From Petunia secreta (lineage: Eukaryota > Streptophyta > Magnoliopsida > Solanales > Solanaceae), in contig JARKIP010000033.1 in assembly GCA_029990175.1 (NCBI GenBank), positions 18,459,001-18,523,000 on the forward strand: a DNA stretch of 64,000 nt, written 5' to 3'. Positions 24,127 to 34,810 of the stretch are shown piece after piece (position 1 is the stretch's first letter; each line of letters opens with the position of its first letter). The notes beneath the pieces are model-generated. The model saw only the letters and a list, made by a program, of their open reading frames with translations. It was not told the origin of the DNA and did no database searches. Made by a program: the position numbers and the translations under genes.

Positions 24127-24720
24127 TCAAGTATGTCCCCAAGGGTGATCCTTGGCAAGGTAATTGCTCATTCCCGGAGGGCTTTTCCTGGTGAAGTCTC
24201 CGGTTGTCGAGTCTTTGCTTGTTTTCATTTTCTTGGCCCGACTGGGACGACCGTACTCTTCATTGCGATCGAATAACATTCCTGTGCTATTCTTTGCTCT
24301 CATCGGATGGCTCTTACTCCTCATGTAGTTTATCACTTGATGAAGGGTTGATGGCACAACCTCCATTTCGTAGATCCAAGGTCTTCCAAGAATGATGTTG
24401 TAGGCTATGTCCTCGGCCATAACCTGGAAGGTGGTTTGCTTGTTTACTCCCTCTGCAGTAGTTGTGAGGGTTATTTCTCCCAAAGTCTTTTAGTAGAATT
24501 GTTGAATCCTGTCAATATGGTTGCCTTCGGGATGACTAGGCCCTTCAACCACATCTTTTTTATTGCTCCATAGTTGATGATATTCACCGAGCTACCAGGA
24601 TCAACTAGAGCTCGTTTGACATCAGATTCATTGATCCTGAGCGTAATCAGTAATGCGTCACGATAAGGGAACATCATTCTTTCGCAATCTACTTTGCTGA
24701 ACACCATCTCTTTGCTGATT
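24127..24720 (-). pseudogene. E2 aspartic protease region
   Basis: This is the retropepsin-type protease that processes Gag. On the minus strand the active-site segment reads ALVDPGSSVNIINY near 24600. The second half, after a stop near 24490, has the conserved AYNIILGRPWIYEM and VPSTLHQ (about 24420-24340). Tat-type elements commonly have DPGSS instead of the D[ST]G of other retropepsins, so the Pro is not itself a defect. The stop between the halves is. The ORF ends at 24127-24129 with no reverse transcriptase after it. Confidence 0.82.
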
Positions 24721-25320
24721 CACCAGCTCTTGTTCTATTCTCTGCGGCACTGGACGATTTCACAATTTTCTTTGCAGCGACAAAGTTTATTCCATTTACC
24801 TCCGAGCCCCCAGTGATAATATTTACCACCCTCTTTGGTGACTGTGCTCGGGGTGGTTGCTCTTCTCTTCTATTCTTCGAGTACTTTTGTTTCCCTTTGT
24901 CAGTCAGATACTCTGCTAGTACCACCTTCTTGAGCAGGTGAGCCACCTCGACACACAATTTCTTTACAATCTTCAGTTGTGTATACAATGTTGCGTTTGG
25001 TCTCTTTTGCTCGGGGGTGTTCTCATGTCTTTGGGTAGTCTCACTCCTTGGTCAGTCATCCCTTTGATCGCATGCACCAGCTCGGAGGTTGAAATGTTGA
25101 AGTTATATTCAGAAATTTGAGGCAAATCTTTCTCCTTGGATACCAGAGACGAACCTGAGGATTTTTGGTTGGAGGATGATCCAGATTTTCCCCCAAGTCT
25201 CTAGCTCATGTGTCGATGCCCCCCGATGCGTTGACTTATGTACTGCTTTTGAGTTTCGTAGTACGGTTCGTATCGATTTTTTGAACTCCCTCGTGGCGCA
25301 TCAGCGTGTCGAGTGGACTC
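24721..25320 (-). pseudogene. E2 gag-protease linker, degenerate
   Basis: Between gag and protease, a Lys/Arg-rich piece can be read on the minus strand (24988-24721: DKGKQKYSKNRREEQPPRAQ, then VNIITGG). This matches the region usually found just before protease in Tat-type polyproteins. The rest (24990-25320) has lost its frame. No zinc knuckle was found. Confidence 0.55.
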
Positions 25321-26572
25321 AGATCAACCTCGGTAGGAATTGCCCCGTCCCGTCCTTCTCCACTCTGCTTCCTCGAGCCTGATCTTTGTTGTGGCTCGGT
25401 TATGCAATTCGTCCCAAGTTCGAGCTTGCCATTGCTGGAGCTCTTTCTTTAACTCAGCCGCAGCCTTTGAATTTCTCACGTTAAGGTTCTGTTCAAAGGC
25501 CATGACTGCGAAACTGTCAACCATCTTTGGTAGGTCCATCCTCTCGGCCTGAAAGCGCTCGAGGAAGTCCTTGATGGGCTCGAGGTACCCTTGTTTTACG
25601 TCAAAGATATCTTTCTTTCTTTTGAGGATCTTTTAGGCCCCAGTGTGAGCTTTAATGAACATGTCTGCCAATTCGTCGAAGCTGGAAATGGACTCGGAAG
25701 GGAGGAGCATGTACCAACATAACGCCCCTTTTTCCAAGGTGTCAGCGAATCTTTTCAAGAACATGGATTCTTTTTCAATTGAGGTTAGATCGTTGCTTTT
25801 AACAATGGCCATATATTCTGTAATATGGTCAACCGGGTCCGTCGTCCCGTTATACTTCTTCAGAATTTGTAATTTGAAATATTTTAGGACGGGTGCTGGA
25901 GCAGCTTCAGGCTTGAAGGGTAGTTGGCGACATTTTTCGATGTCTAGCGCTCGTTGAGGTTCGCTGACCCCTAGCACGCTTTCGAGCCATTTTCCATGCT
26001 AGCCTCGAACTCCTTCTTCCATTTTTTTAAGTCTGACGGGACGCAACGCTCGTTTGAGACATTGTGGGGGGTACAGTCCTCGAGACCCCAGACGCGATCC
26101 CGTTTGGGAGACCTCCTGTATTAGTTCCGATGGGTGTTGTGGTGGTGTTCCCTCCATTAAACATCATGAAGGGAATATCACAGAGGGTGGAAGGGACTCT
26201 TCGATTTCTAGCTAGAGCTTGCACAGAGCTTCGAAATTGATCATTAAACAGAGCCTGCACGGCTGTTTGAGCGGCGGCCTGTTCTCGCATTTGTTGTAGC
26301 GAGTTCACCATGAACTGTTGGAAAGGGTCGCCAGAATTTGAGGAGGTAGGATCGGCTGATAATGCTCCTATGGGAGGTGTTAGACCGATCAGTAGGGTGG
26401 ATCCGTTTGGGGGCATTAACCCAATCAATGGAGCTGAATTGTTCGTTGGGATGGGGCTAACAAGTGGTGTTGAGCCAGTTGGGTGTAATGGGATTCCACC
26501 ATTGGTCTCGGTAGTACCCACTGTCTGATCCGGCACTTGGATAGTCATGTTATCATTGACAGTATCTGACAT
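25320..26572 (-). pseudogene. E2 gag (capsid region), frameshifted
   Basis: On the minus strand the ORF opens at 26572 (MSDTVNDN) with a Pro/Thr/Ser-rich leader to a stop at 26027. After a frame break the capsid-like Retrotrans_gag region follows at 25977-25633: LKKYNGTTDPVDHITEYMAIV, FLKRFADTLEKGALCWYMLLP, then SFDELADMFI. A last piece at 25539-25324 has the usual KMVDSFAVMAFEQNL and ELKKELQQW patterns. Gag builds the intracellular particle that packages element RNA. The frame is broken at about 26000 and 25620. Confidence 0.83.
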
Positions 26573-26629
26573 TTTATTTTTTGGTGGAAAGTTGAAACTA
26601 CAGACTTTGGAACAAATGTTATTACCAGA

Positions 26630-26647
26630 TTCACACAGACGGAACCA
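26630..26647 (-). other. Primer-binding site of E2
   Basis: On the minus strand, three bases after the LTR end, the sequence reads TGGTTCCGTCTGTGTGAA. The leading TGG fits a tRNA CCA end and the position is right. I could not assign the tRNA. Confidence 0.6.
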
Positions 26648-26650
26648 ATT

Positions 26651-27227
26651 TGTGTTGTCCTAAATCGGGATAGGACAACAAATCGAATTTGTATTGGGTT
26701 TAATTGGTAATTTGCTTGTATCAAAGCGACGCTCGAGCTAATGTTTAATTTGAATTAGATAAAAAGGCTTGAAAAAGTAAACGAGACAAGGAATAAGCTA
26801 AATGAAAAACAAGACAATGAATAAAAATAGAGTTGAATATTGTATTGTTCATATCATTTGTTTACAAATGAACCCTATTTATAATTAGGAGAAAGAATGA
26901 CGTTATAAATGTCATAACTGTGCCTTTATGACCATTACTCCGTACTTGATCGTGGTAGACTGGCGATATTTCCCTTAAATGCTGAAGCAACGGTCGTTAG
27001 TTACAAAGATCAGGCCGTGTCTGACGAGGCGTCGTTTCTGTTCGGAGCATGTGGTTACGGAGTTTTCTCCAAGCGTGACGCTTTGAGCCTGTTTCTCCTC
27101 ATCTCCTAGGATGATTTTCCGAGATGAATAAATATGCAACTTCTCCTCGTGAGTTTGCCTCGTAGAGTAAATTTCGTGTTATACTTCGAGGTCTTGTTCG
27201 AGACCTCGACGATTTTCATCCAATATA
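26651..27227 (-). repeat. E2 LTR (5' LTR in element orientation)
   Basis: Direct repeat of 20207-20782, from TGTGTTGTCC to CCAATATA (terminal CA changed to TA). The minus-strand TATA box lies at about 26873-26885. Confidence 0.92.
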
Positions 27228-27281
27228 GTTGCAACTCTTGATGGTCTTATTAAACTTGTGATATTTTAATAACGTATTTAA
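27228..27281 (-). repeat. Ancient repeat, copy 1, middle segment
   Basis: This 54-bp piece lies between E2 and the Mutator-like element. On the minus strand it reads GACCATCAAGAGTTGCAAC, matching GACATCAAGATTTGTAAC near 46140-46158. Confidence 0.75.
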
Positions 27282-28745
27282 GGAGTAAAATACTTAAAAG
27301 GTCACTCAACTTTGAGAAATATGTGACCAAAGTCACTTTGCTTTGAATTGTACTAATAAAGTCACTCAACTTAAGGTAATTCTCACCAAAAGTCATTGTA
27401 ACCAGATTTTGCACAATCATCTCACCGAAAATCTGACATGGCATTTTTATTTTTAATGATATATACATGTGGCATACTTTATTTTCCATATAGGATTTTA
27501 TAATAAGTTGAATTATTTTCTAAGGATTTGAAAAGTGTTCTTTTAAATTATTACAATAATAGGATATTGTGTCATTGCTAAATTTCTACGGGTACTGTCG
27601 AAATATTAGCTTTACTAGTCTTTCAAGTACTTAACTCTTTAATTAGTTATGGTTAGAATCATTATTTTTTTTCAAATCTATTAGTTAAATATATATTTTA
27701 TATAATAGATAATAGGTAGATTAGTTAAATATAATAGATAGTTAAATATATATTTTATCTAGTGTCTCCATTTTCTCAAGTTTTTATTTGGATGAATGAC
27801 ACTTGGCCCTCCTTAAAACCAATATTCTAGATTTAATAGGGTAAATAAAGGTATTTAACTATGGTTTGGACAAAATATCTTTCTATTTCAAATTCATCTT
27901 ATCTTAAAGAATCCTATAATTTTGCAGCAAAAATTATATTAATTGTTAAACAAACTCATCTTATTTTAGATATAGAAGTGCAGAAGATCTATGTGATTTC
28001 TATAAGTATTATGAATTGGTTGGAAAGTTTCTTTCCAAGATAAAATGTGAATAACTATGAGCAGAATATTAGGTACTATCTTCGCAACTAGTTTTAACTG
28101 ATGTGATAGTGTGAAAAGAATTTCTTCGTATATTGTTATTTGAGTAAATTGATATTATTAAATCTTGTCTTGTTAATTCTATTCCTTACGATGTTGTCAC
28201 TTGCAAATAGTTTAACACTGTTTTTTGTTTTCTGTAATATGTTTGAGATTGGATTAGCAAAAACAAAGTTTTATTAAAACAATAAATAAACGAAAATTTT
28301 GGAGACCGAAAATAATTTAGGAGGAGGGATGAAATTTGCTGCTAAATTATAAGATATGTTAGATGCTTTGAATTTAAAATAGGAAGATATATTTTTCTAA
28401 CCATGGTCAAACATTTAGTTTTACTTCATTAAATCTAGACCATCCATTTTGAAAAAGGAGATGGATCCGAAAAAATGTGGAAGAGAAATGAGTTATGGAT
28501 TAAGAGTTGGGTTAATCAACTTATTATAAAATCCTACATGGAAAATAAAGTATGCCACATGTATATATAATTAAAAATGAAAATGCCATGTCAGATTTTC
28601 GGTGAGATGATTGTGCAAAATCCGGTTACAATGACTTTTGGTGAGAATTACCTTAAGTTAAGTGACTTTATTAGTACAATTCAAAGCAAAGTGACTTTGA
28701 TCACACATTTCTCAAAGTTGAGTGACCTTTTAAGTATTTTACTCC
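27282..28745. mobile_element. Mutator-like non-autonomous element with long inverted repeats
   Basis: It is 1464 bp long, bounded by GGAGTAAAATACTTAAAAGG and its inverse. The terminal inverted repeats extend about 230 bp (27282-27512 and 28515-28745) with high identity. The 8-bp direct repeat GTATTTAA flanks it (27274-27281 and 28746-28753); a 9-bp reading GTATTTAAG also fits with one terminal base shifted. Long inverted repeats with an 8-9 bp duplication fit the Mutator superfamily; hAT is the alternative at 8 bp. The roughly 1-kb interior has no transposase sequence. Confidence 0.85.
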
Positions 28746-28753
28746 GTATTTAA

Positions 28754-28817
28754 GTGTTCACGATTCATTAAAACTTGTAAACGAAGTGTTCACGATTCAT
28801 TAAAACTTGTAAACGAT
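28754..28817 (+). repeat. 32-bp tandem duplication
   Basis: GTGTTCACGATTCATTAAAA plus 12 further bases is repeated once (28754-28785 and 28786-28817). Only one copy exists in the paralogous sequence near 46080-46110. Confidence 0.88.
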
Positions 28818-29120
28818 TTAACAAGATAGCTAATAATCAGTACGAAGACAATAATAATTTTTGACTGTGCGTCTGATCTTGTGAAAAATTGAACAACACA
28901 TGCATATTTTTTTAATAAAAAATGTCTTTTCTTTGTTCTATCAATATTTGAGCAATTGAAATAGTTGTTAATACCGACTACGACGCACTGTTTAAACTTG
29001 AACAAGCATATTACTTTATAGCTTGATTGTGTAGCGTCGAATGTATGTTTGCGAAACGTCCTTACATCGGAACAAAATTTCGGCAATGCGTTAAAACATC
29101 TTGTGAGTGCAAATTTCCCG
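28754..29120 (-). repeat. Ancient repeat, copy 1, proximal segment
   Basis: Read on the minus strand this aligns with 45780-46112. Shared blocks include TTGTTCAATTTTTCACAAG and ATGCTTGTTCAAGTTTAAA. A minus-strand ORF at 28790-29086 overlaps it but is not kept open in the other copy, so I do not call it coding. Confidence 0.8.
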
Positions 29121-29385
29121 GAAAAAAAAAATTCTGAACGAGTGCTGCTCTATTGTAGGTAACGTTTGGCACATCTCTCGAGTCCAAAGGACCGACGGCT
29201 CAGATTGGGACATCGTCCGATCCACTTGAAATGAGCTTGATTAACGGTTGGTAACAAAATTTCTAATCACCAAAAATAAAAATAGGGGGCATGATTTTGG
29301 TAGCTACATAAATTTCGTGACAGGTTCAGATCTCAGACTTCCAAAAAACTCTCTAGTCTTTAACTAAACTGTTATTTCATTTTGT

Positions 29386-30402
29386 ATAATGGTTTACTAC
29401 AAAGTCACTAAACTATTATTTTATTACCACAATTCCACAAAGTCACATTTGTTTCTTGTGTTATTTAAATCACTTACCTTTCCTCTAATATACACCAAAG
29501 TCATTCTAGCCGGTTTTTACTTAAAACTTACCGGAAAAATGACGTGACATCTTTTATTAAAAATATTTTTTTTAATTATAGGTTAATATATTACTCAATT
29601 CCTAACCCATTATACTAATTCACTTTAACGACATTTTGCCATAGAGTAGTTAATTGTGTGTGCGGATTTTATTGATATCGTCAAAATAATGCTGAATTAG
29701 TTATGCTTAGATTGATTTTTTGTTATGTAATCAATCAGTTTGTTATATATTTCAGATTATATGTTGGAATCAATTACTATTCTAATACAATAAATCATAT
29801 AAGATCTCTTGCATGGGTGGAATAATTGGTACATGAGCAGTAGATGGCACTTGGTGCGGATGATAGTCCACAGAATCAAATTTTCTCCTAAAACAGTAAC
29901 AAATCGACCACACAGCAATAAAACAGTAATATTATAAAAGTCGCTAGTCGTTGTCTGTTTCCAATATTATTTTCTTGTGAGTCCATGTGATTTGACATTA
30001 CATTAACAATAAAATCACAGTAGTACTAATAATTTAAGTACTTGAATTCATTCGAAGGTGCTAACTGCAACTTAAAATATTAAAATTAACCATCCAGTGT
30101 CTTCGCTCTGCCATGACAAGATCAATGGATTGATAGATCACACTGTCTACTTAGTTCTTATTTAAAGAGCACACATTTGTGTTCTTATTTAAAGAGCACG
30201 CATTAGTGTAAAAAGTTAAGAAGATTATTTTTAAATTAAAAATGTCATGTTATTTTTCCAGTATGTTTTAAGTAAAAACCGACCATAAAGACTTTGGTGT
30301 ATATCGGAGAGAGACTGCATGGGTAATTTTTTGTTAACAAAAAACTAAAAATTACTTTGCGGTAATAAAGTAATAGTTGAGTGACCACCAATAAAATTAA
30401 CT
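29386..30402. mobile_element. Second inverted-repeat element (degenerate)
   Basis: 29386-29575 and 30228-30402 are inverted copies of each other; both contain CACCAAAGTC, CGGTTTTTACTTAAAAC and a GTCACT(C/A)AACTATTA segment. They resemble the ends of the 27282-28745 element in the GTCACTCAA phrase but are otherwise diverged. Exact ends and a target duplication could not be fixed. No transposase was found inside. Confidence 0.6.
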
Positions 30403-32035
30403 CCTATGTGGTTCCATCTTACGGTGGCTACTATATGCATGTCTGGGAGTAGATATTACACGAAAGTTTTTCTGGACGCTAACATGTTGCCGAAGAACAT
30501 CCAAAGACTACAAAATGTGCATTCATCAAGAGAAAAAATAATCACCATAAGATGGACAAAAGAATGGACTAATGAATTGGTAGCTATGGAATTCCATCCC
30601 CCTCAACACTCTCTTATTCCTTTCTTCCAAATTAGACGAATGATTTTTTTCGGAGTAATCACAAATATACTGAAGCAATTCAGCAGCACAGCCAAAAGAC
30701 GCGAATGCATAGCATTCTGGCATTATTTGGAACAAAGCACTGTTGCCTGGTTACAATGTTATGTATTTGGTATTGGGGTTTTTCAATTTTCCCATGATAG
30801 GCTGGTGAAATCGTTTTATATTTTCTCTACGTTATGTTGTAAATTTCAAATTGTTTTTCAATTAATCCTCCACTTAAAAAGGCAGAAAGTACTAGTATTA
30901 ATTAAGCGTTTTTGGTAAGTCAAAACTCTCGAACAAAATCTATAGCTTAAAATTAGACAAAGAATACCCACGCTGGTCCGATGAAATTTATGCGAATGAC
31001 ATTATATGTCCACATCTGTAGGCATACAGTGTTCTACAATGACTTTGCACCCTGAAAAATATCAGCTCCTTTCTCTTTGTCCTCACGAATTGAAAGAAAT
31101 TTACTAAGGTAAGTAAAAGACTTTCATCTAAAATAAACGTGCAATTAGTTTAGTAGACATTTTTTAATTTACTTCAAGTAATTTCCTTGAAGCGATATAG
31201 CTTGGGTCCTCTCCATCTTCATTCTGCAGAAGAGTCGAGCTATAGTTCATCATATAGCTAACATAACAATTACCATAACTCCTGCTTTAATCTTGAGTAA
31301 CAGGTCTGGTACATGATTTAGCTAAAAAATCTTGAGTAGCTTGATATTATATTAATCTCCTGCAATGCAACAGAAGCTGCAAATTTTATCTTTGATGCTA
31401 TTCTTTTGCATGTCAGAATTAAAGTATGAACTTGTCATCAACAGCCACAAAAGACACTAATATATTGAATTTTACATTTCCCTTTTAGCAAAACTGGAGA
31501 AGGGAACCACTTCCATTTTTTCTAACAGATCGAGATATAGACTCCTATAATTGCGATAAAATCCAATTCCTCATGATATATGAGAATAAGCACTCCAAAC
31601 AATCAACCAATTATATTAACGCCAAAACTCAAGCTACTTCATGTATGATTCTAAAACTGGCTTAGATTACAATTGAATTTATATAAAGGATTACTAGCAA
31701 TTCATCATATCACGATTGTGAATAAGAGACAAATAACAAAAATAATAATGAACGCAAGCAGAAAAGTAATGATTCTGGGGGATGTAATTCGGAATCTGCA
31801 TGACATTCCATCCGTTGCCAAACTAAAGCTGTCCTTCGATCCACACGGCTACTTTGACGCAACAGAGAGCTCAAATAGTAAATCTTGGAGCCTATCTCCA
31901 CGTGACAGGTGTCCATGGCCAAATTATACCAATGCACTTCATGATTTGGTGCTGCATAACGTTTTCGATTCAGCAGTATGAAGTAACTGACGATTAACAC
32001 TTTCAATAAGTACCATTATGTAAAAAAGTTAGGAT
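30403..32035. other. Unassigned stretch with unrecognised ORFs
   Basis: Plus-strand ORFs at 30406-30918 (170 codons) and 31673-31981 (102 codons) overlap minus-strand ORFs at 30526-30735 and 31710-32006. None has a domain I recognise. The minus-strand readings (such as ASFGCAAELLQYICDYS, and CHVEIGSKIYYLSSLLRQ) look somewhat more protein-like. They could be remnants of host exons or an unknown element. Confidence 0.3.
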
Positions 32036-32165
32036 TAGTTTCACCGGTGGTCACTGAACTATTATTTTCTTACCATAAAATTATTTTTGTTTTATTTGTT
32101 ACCCAAAAGTCACTCAATTTTGCTCTGATCTACAATAAAGTCACTCAAGCCGGATTTGTTTAACC
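32036..32165. repeat. Single arm of a GTCACTCAA-type inverted-repeat element
   Basis: GGTGGTCACTGAACTATTAT and later AAAGTCACTCAAGCCGG resemble the arms at 29386-29575 and 30228-30402. No partner arm was found to the right, where E3 begins, so this copy was probably cut by that insertion or by a deletion. Confidence 0.5.
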
Positions 32166-32199
32166 TAGATCCGATTTTAGGCCAATTAACAATTAAATT

Positions 32200-32868
32200 T
32201 ATATTTGCGGAGTCACGATCAATAGTTTAGATTAAGAGTTTAACCAAGTTTATTACGGAATGGCGCTGGTTACTAGATTATCAATATATGCATGATTTCC
32301 AATAATGATAATTAACGATATGGAAACAAAATATAATCGAAAATGAATAAGGTTAAAGCGTTAATAAAATAGATAGAGGTAACCGTGTTGGATCGCTTGA
32401 TCCCGGTGAGGATTCCTCATTACTAGTTGAAGATTAGAGAGCAAAGTATCCAGCAAATGTAAGCGAAGACCAGTATTTGAGCAAGAGTAAGAGAGAGTAT
32501 TCTTATTGATGTTGTAGACAGAGAATAAGTTGTGTGTTACAATGATTCGGGGCGAATGCTATTTATAGGTCTGATAGGTGTCTGTTGGGTTTGTAACCGC
32601 TGGGCACGTATCCGTTGGATATGTAACCGCTGGATTGTATAATCGCTGCCTTTATGACCATTCATTTAGCAATCGTGCATGATTAGGTTAATAACTGCTC
32701 ATTCAGATCGTACTGATCTGAGAAGCGTTACATTTCTGCTCTGGGTCTGCTCGTGGTAACCGCCTGGCTAGTTATCTGTCCGTTAGATGTCTGTCCGGGG
32801 AAACCTCTGGCCGTCCACTTGGCAGACACGTGTCACTTTTTAGGTGACGTCAGTTTTTATCCAATAAA
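32200..32868 (-). repeat. 3' LTR of E3 (outer end uncertain)
   Basis: The inner end at 32868 is fixed by comparison with E2. A minus-strand TATA box (CTATAAATAGC) lies at about 32550-32560. The phrase TGTAACCGCTGG recurs near 32592 and 32621. The outer boundary is not visible; 32200 is a guess from the end of the inverted-repeat arm. Confidence 0.6.
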
Positions 32869-33312
32869 GATAGTCCCCGCACTTCTCGAGCAGTGTTTCT
32901 GCTCGAGGAGTGGATGTGAATTTCGGCGGGACTTTTTATCTTGCAAAATCCAACCTTTATACAACAAAACTAGGTGACGTACGCACTTCATCACCTACAT
33001 GACAAGTTCCCATGACGTGCGCATTAAATACGCAATGTAAAAAAGTAACTGCAGTTTTCACACCTGCACGTCCGCCGTCAGCTTTCAAAGTGACTACTGC
33101 GCATCCCAAGGGTAAATGTAATGATTTTAACCGCCTCAATCACGTGCACACGTCGGCTGTTGATCGCGAGGTGACCGCTGCACTTGTGGGTAATGATGAC
33201 ACTTCGAATTTTGGTGAAACCTACTTCTCTTTTTGATGGTCGGATCTGATCGTGGCCTCTCCGATAGTCTCCACGTGTCTTTTGAGAACTTGATGGGCCG
33301 AATTTTTACTTC

Positions 33313-33320
33313 TATAAATA
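33313..33320 (+). promoter_or_regulatory. TATA box of the E3 additional ORF
   Basis: TATAAATA lies 123 bp upstream of the ATG at 33436 and has a GGGG tail typical of plant promoters. Confidence 0.65.
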
Positions 33321-33435
33321 GGGGTTTGTTGAATTAAAACCCTTTTACTTGCTTTCATCTTATATCTGTCAAATCTTGAGAATTCTTTGAATATCCTTCA
33401 ATCTTCCTTTCAAATTTCTCAACTCTTCTTGAATC

Positions 33436-34810
33436 ATGTCTTCAAAGGCTAGGAAAAATCTAAATATGGATGCTGCAGCTGGTAGTTCTTCTACTGCCAC
33501 CCCTAGGCCTAGGGCTGCTCAGGCCACTGCTGCAGAGATCATCCCTAAAAAGTGGGGTAAGCTGGAAAAGGACTGCAACATCAAAGCTTTCAACAATCAC
33601 GGAGATATACGCGCTTGGCCGGCGTACAGATTCAAGTCTGGGATCACATCGGAGATGATCCCACGGGTTAGAGTGGACTGCAATTGGGATGCGAGTGTTC
33701 CCCTCTTGGTGGTATCTGAAGCGGAGAATATTACTTCGCATAGGGCTAGGTGGACGGCCATGTGCACCTACCCCTTTACTGTTGGTTGTACATTACCCCT
33801 GCACCCTGTGCTTGAGAGGCTCTGCAGGGAGTATTTACTCTGCCCTGGGCAACTGTGCCCCAGTATGGATAGAATAGTGACACTTATGGATTGGTTTGCA
33901 GCAGAAACTGATCAACTTTTTGAATATGAGCATTTTATTTCTCTGTACAGTATACAAATCTTCAAGGATGGCTTTGTAAATGCTAGGATGCGCGGGAGCA
34001 AGGGCTTGGTGCGCAGTTTCGAGGATACAAGCGACCGGGGTTGGCTACACCGTTATGTATTCGTGCGCACCCAGGCCTTGTCCTTCAACTCTAAGACTTT
34101 TCTACCCGAGGTCTTAAACAAGAAGCGTAAGTCCCCGAGTTTTCCTTTGAGTTTTTCGTGCTTCCTCTTTTTCCTTGTCTGCTTATTCCCTTGATTCCTC
34201 CTTACAGCCGCCAAGCGACCCTATGACGAACTCATATCAATTGATGAGCTAACGGCATGGGTCGAGGCGATCCTGGAGAAGTTCTCCCCTGAGAAGAGGG
34301 AATGGGCGTACTTTGCTGGGCAGAAGAGTATGACCGTGAAGACTCATGGTGAGAACTTTCTGTTGTTAAAGCTGTTTCTTTTCCTCGTAGTTTTGCTATG
34401 CCTGACCGTTCTACCCTTTCCAGGTCTAGGTACTCAGGGGGACTTTTTCCCTGCCCCTTCCTCTGCGCCGTCTGGGCCCGCTGTTGATCCCGATGCTGAG
34501 GTCGCATCTATAAAAGCTTCAGCGGAGGCATTGCGCGGGAGAGAAGGCGGTGAGGAGCTTCTGTCCAGTGGCCTTGGTTCCTTGAAGAGGAAGAAGAAAG
34601 GCCAAGGTGAGGGTGCAGCACGGAAGAAGTCTGCTCGTAAGACTTCCGTTGCTGCCGGGCAAACCTCAGCTGCTAGAGGTGAGTCCTCGCCCAATGCCAG
34701 TGTGCCAAAGTTTGCGGGAGAGAGTGCCAAGACCATTGCGGGAGGTGAGTCCTCGCCCAATCGCCCCGAAGTCACCAATGGGTCCCTTTCTTGCTAATTT
34801 TCTTTTCAGA
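33436..34810 (+). pseudogene. E3 additional ORF, N-terminal part (Transposase_28-like), truncated
   Basis: This is the best preserved of the three copies. Exon 1 (33436-34126) is open from ATG: a Ser/Ala/Pro leader, then CTYPFTVGCTLPLHPVLERL, CPGQLCPSMDRIV, FEYEHFISLYS, KDGFVNARMRG and DRGWLHRYVFV, ending LPEVLNKKR. The introns 34127-34207 and 34349-34423 have clean GT-AG ends. Exon 2 reads ELISIDELTAWVEAILEKF. Exon 3 (from 34424) is Ala/Ser/Lys-rich and contains a repeated GGTGAGTCCTCGCCCAAT. The coiled-coil half is missing because E3 ends at about 34810. I see no stop or frameshift in exons 1-3, so this half may have decayed least. Confidence 0.8.

Larger units (their letters stand above)
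20207..27227 (-). mobile_element. Non-autonomous Tat-type Ty3/gypsy element E2 (gag-protease-aORF)
   Basis: Two direct LTRs, 20207-20782 and 26651-27227 (about 576 bp), are flanked by GTTGA (20202-20206) and GTTGC (27228-27232). In element orientation, gag and protease lie on the minus strand next to the right LTR and the additional ORF lies on the plus strand next to the left LTR. No reverse transcriptase, RNase H or integrase sequence is present; only about 360 bp separate protease and aORF. Movement would need polymerase and integrase from a related element. E2 resembles E1 in LTR ends, polypurine tract and aORF, so an E1-like autonomous partner is plausible. Confidence 0.88.
32200..34810 (-). 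mobile_element. Truncated Tat-type element E3 (one LTR and additional ORF)
   Basis: In element orientation this is the last part: additional ORF, polypurine tract, 3' LTR. The LTR ends at CCAATAAA (32868), followed by GATAGTCCCCGCACTTCTCG, the same boundary sequence as E2. gag, pol and the other LTR are missing, because E3 stops at about 34810 where the copia-derived sequence starts. E3 is related to E1 and E2 but clearly more diverged. Confidence 0.78.

Noticed and set aside
24600..24620. Pro in the protease active site (DPGSS) as a disabling mutation
   Set aside because: DPGSS is common in Tat-type elements, so it is not evidence of loss of function.
28790..29086. 98-codon minus-strand ORF
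   Set aside because: It lies in the ancient repeat, and the frame is not kept in the second copy at 45790-46110.
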